This document shows positions 5,146-7,347 of a DNA stretch of 7,347 bases, one piece after another (positions within the stretch are counted from its first letter, which is position 1; each line of letters starts with the position of its first letter). The stretch lies in NCBI GenBank assembly GCA_023230245.1, contig JALNXT010000071.1, positions 1 to 7,347 on the forward strand, read 5' to 3'. The notes under the pieces are model-generated. The model was not told where the DNA came from. It saw only the letters and a list, made by a program, of their open reading frames with translations, and made no database searches. Origin of the DNA: Candidatus Cloacimonadota bacterium. Lineage in GTDB: Bacteria > Cloacimonadota > Cloacimonadia > Cloacimonadales > Cloacimonadaceae. Position numbers and translations under genes: made by a program.

Positions 5146-7347
5146 ATGAGAAAAAGAGTTATCGGTTTGTTGCTAATTTTAGCAATGTGTTTCAGCCTTT
5201 TAGCCCAAGAGCAGAAAACTGCGCCCCGTAAAGTGATTATTGGTGGAGATTTCAATTATCCTCCCTATGAGTATCTGAACGAAGAATCTTTGCCCGATGG
5301 CTACAATGTGGAGCTTAGCAAGGCGATATGCCGGCAGCTTGGTTGGCAGCCCGAATTCCGTCTTGCGAAGTGGGCACTTGTGCGTCAATGGCTGGATAGA
5401 GGCGAAATAGACCTTGTTCAGGGCATGGCTTTCTCTGTTGAGCGCTCGAGTATGATTAGTTTTACCGAATCTCATGCTCAAACGTGGCGCTCTGTTTTTG
5501 TGCATAAGAAATCCAAGATAAAAGATATAAAAGACGTCCTGGATGGGACAATAGTAATCCAACAGGGTGATATCTCCAGAGACTTTTTGAAAAGAGTTAA
5601 CTTCCACGGAAGCATTATTGAGGTTCCCACCCCTGAAGATGCTTTAAAATTGCTGGATTCCGGCAAGTATGATGCTTGTATTGTGAATCACATGAATGGG
5701 CTGTACATTGTTAAGCAGGAAAACCTAAAACAGATCAAAGCCCTTCCCATTAAAATATTCCAGCGCGAGTACTGTTACGCCGCCAAAGACCCGAAACTAA
5801 TCGCCGAAGTAAATAATGCGCTATTAGTCTTAAGCCAAAACGGACAACTGGAGGCAATTCAGAAAAAGTGGCTCGGACGATATGGCTTATATTCAGAACC
5901 AGAAGTCAGCATAAGCACCACAACCTTGCATATTATCCATATCATCTTCTTTGCCTTTTTGTCTGTTGCGCTGTTTATCCTTTACCTCCTTAAAAACCGC
6001 AAATATAGAAGAACTTTAAAAGCTGAACTGGCGCTTCGAGTATCGATAGAAACAGAACTTATTCGCGAATATAAAATCTTTATCAGAGGTCCGGTGATCA
6101 TCTATAAGATGCAAGCGGAACCTCCGAAAGCTCTGATGGTTTCCGAGAATATAGATCAATGGGGCTACAGCGTGGACGAGATCATCGCTATGAACGACAA
6201 ATTCTCTGATATCGTATTCTCCGAAGACAGAAAGGCTTACCTTGCCAATGAAACAGCGGAAGACAGGGGCGAATTCTCCGTTAAAAATTACCGAATTATT
6301 ACTAAAACAGGCGAGATACGATGGGTGTTAGATTACTCCACCCGCATAGATAGTACCCGCAATAACCACCTATACTACGGTTATATGATGGACATCACCG
6401 CCCAGACGAATCTGGAAGCTCAACTGCTGGAATCCAAAGAAAAGGCAGAAGCAGCGAACGCCGCCAAGGGTCATTTCCTGGCAACTATGAGCCACGAAAT
6501 ACGCACTCCGCTGAATGGAATCATGGGGTTCCTGCAAGTTTTGCAGCAGATGGATGCCAGCGCCGAACAGAAAGAATACTACGAAATAATGTATTCTTCA
6601 GGGCGTAGCCTAATGAAGATTATCAACGACATACTGGACTTTTCGAAGATAGAATCCGGAAAGCTGGAACTGATAATCAACGATTTTAACCCTCGTACTC
6701 TACTGGACGATATCCTGAGAACTTTCATCCTCCAGAATAATAAGCCGGGTTTAGATATTCGCAGCCATATCAACGAACGCATCCCTAACGTATTGCATGG
6801 AGATCAGCTACGGCTGAAGCAAATCTTCATAAACCTGTTACAGAATGCCCTTAAGTTTACCGAATCTGGCTTCGTGGATGTGAGTGCCGATATTTATACT
6901 ATCAGCGATGATGATATCCGCATCCTCTTCTGTGTAACAGACACAGGCATCGGAATAGACCCACGTAAGCAAGAGGATATCTTTGATAACTTTAGCCAGG
7001 CAGATTCCATGGTTACCAGCAAGTATGGTGGAACTGGCTTGGGACTTTCCATAGTGAAGCGTTTAGTGGAATTGATGAATGGCTTCATCTGGGTGGAAAG
7101 CGAAGGCGGAAACGGCAGCAGCTTCTTTTTTATTATCCCCTTCGCCTTGAAAACAAGCCAAGCGGAACAGGAAGCCACCCTTGACAGCCATCCTGAGAAA
7201 CAACTCCAGCATCTTCCCGGCATGGAAGTTCTCATAGTGGAAGACGAGCCTATCAATCAGATAGTAACCCGCCGTCAATTGGAAGGCTGGGGCATCAAGG
7301 TAAGCATTGCCGCCAATGGTCAGGAAGCTCTTGATTATTGCAGTGTG
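5146..7347 (+). CDS. Hybrid sensor histidine kinase with periplasmic solute-binding domain, 3'-partial
   Basis: The 734 visible residues have BvgS/EvgS-like architecture: an inner-membrane sensor that autophosphorylates on His and passes the phosphate to a fused receiver. In order: a signal peptide (1-20, MRKRVIGLLLILAMCFSLLA, cut before Q21); a periplasmic family-3 solute-binding domain (about 29-247, with NYPPYEYL, GYNVELSKAI and FSVER); one membrane helix (about 262-282); and a basic linker NRKYRR. A PAS domain (about 309-420, ending YGYMMDIT) and a coiled coil come next, then HisKA with FLATMSHEIRTPLNG (phosphoacceptor H450). The HATPase has an N box around N567, DTGIGI (599-604) and GGTGLGLSIV (628-637). 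A receiver starts at about 693 (EVLIVEDEP, acidic pair E699/D700); the window ends before its phospho-Asp. The ligand pocket keeps the arginine that binds an alpha-carboxylate in amino-acid-binding relatives (R100). It has Asn (N181) where they carry the amine-binding Asp. The ligand is unknown, and no partner regulator is visible. Confidence 0.92.
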   Translation, partial: MRKRVIGLLLILAMCFSLLAQEQKTAPRKVIIGGDFNYPPYEYLNEESLPDGYNVELSKAICRQLGWQPEFRLAKWALVRQWLDRGEIDLVQGMAFSVERSSMISFTESHAQTWRSVFVHKKSKIKDIKDVLDGTIVIQQGDISRDFLKRVNFHGSIIEVPTPEDALKLLDSGKYDACIVNHMNGLYIVKQENLKQIKALPIKIFQREYCYAAKDPKLIAEVNNALLVLSQNGQLEAIQKKWLGRYGLYSEPEVSISTTTLHIIHIIFFAFLSVALFILYLLKNRKYRRTLKAELALRVSIETELIREYKIFIRGPVIIYKMQAEPPKALMVSENIDQWGYSVDEIIAMNDKFSDIVFSEDRKAYLANETAEDRGEFSVKNYRIITKTGEIRWVLDYSTRIDSTRNNHLYYGYMMDITAQTNLEAQLLESKEKAEAANAAKGHFLATMSHEIRTPLNGIMGFLQVLQQMDASAEQKEYYEIMYSSGRSLMKIINDILDFSKIESGKLELIINDFNPRTLLDDILRTFILQNNKPGLDIRSHINERIPNVLHGDQLRLKQIFINLLQNALKFTESGFVDVSADIYTISDDDIRILFCVTDTGIGIDPRKQEDIFDNFSQADSMVTSKYGGTGLGLSIVKRLVELMNGFIWVESEGGNGSSFFFIIPFALKTSQAEQEATLDSHPEKQLQHLPGMEVLIVEDEPINQIVTRRQLEGWGIKVSIAANGQEALDYCSV

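Overview
The window is a moderately AT-rich bacterial segment (about 42-45% GC in the stretches I counted by hand) with Shine-Dalgarno-type starts. It carries four protein genes on two strands and an unusually repeat-rich spacer. Two genes have Sec signal peptides cleaved just before a glutamine, ending in LFG|Q and LLA|Q. This pattern, the spacing and the gene types would fit a Gram-negative anaerobe such as a Cloacimonadota- or Bacteroidota-like lineage. No marker gene is present, so the organism assignment is weak.

Layout: (1) 2-445 (+), the 3' part of a deoxynucleoside kinase that begins before the window. (2) 446-736, a convergent spacer with small hairpins. (3) 737-1342 (-), a secreted protein of about 200 residues with no assigned function. 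(4) 1357-4449 (-), a 1030-residue single-chain restriction-modification enzyme with a PD-ExK nuclease, an N6-adenine methyltransferase and a C-terminal specificity region, but no helicase. Genes 3 and 4 are 14 nt apart and probably share one transcript, read leftwards from a TTGACA promoter at 4474-4502. (5) 4450-5145, a divergent spacer of about 700 bp. It holds that promoter, an operator-like dyad, two blocks of inverted repeats, a second promoter reading rightwards, and a leader of about 200 nt with several hairpins. (6) 5146 to the window end (+), a BvgS/EvgS-like hybrid sensor histidine kinase. It runs signal peptide, periplasmic solute-binding domain, membrane helix, PAS, HisKA, HATPase and the start of a receiver, and is cut by the window edge.

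How the genes fit together: the leftward unit looks like an acquired defence gene with a small secreted passenger. Its specificity region is markedly more AT-rich than its methyltransferase core. The rightward unit is a signalling gene whose long folded leader suggests RNA-level control. The dNK belongs to nucleotide salvage and is probably an unrelated chromosomal neighbour. The most unusual material is non-coding: 4571-4762 and 4936-5145.
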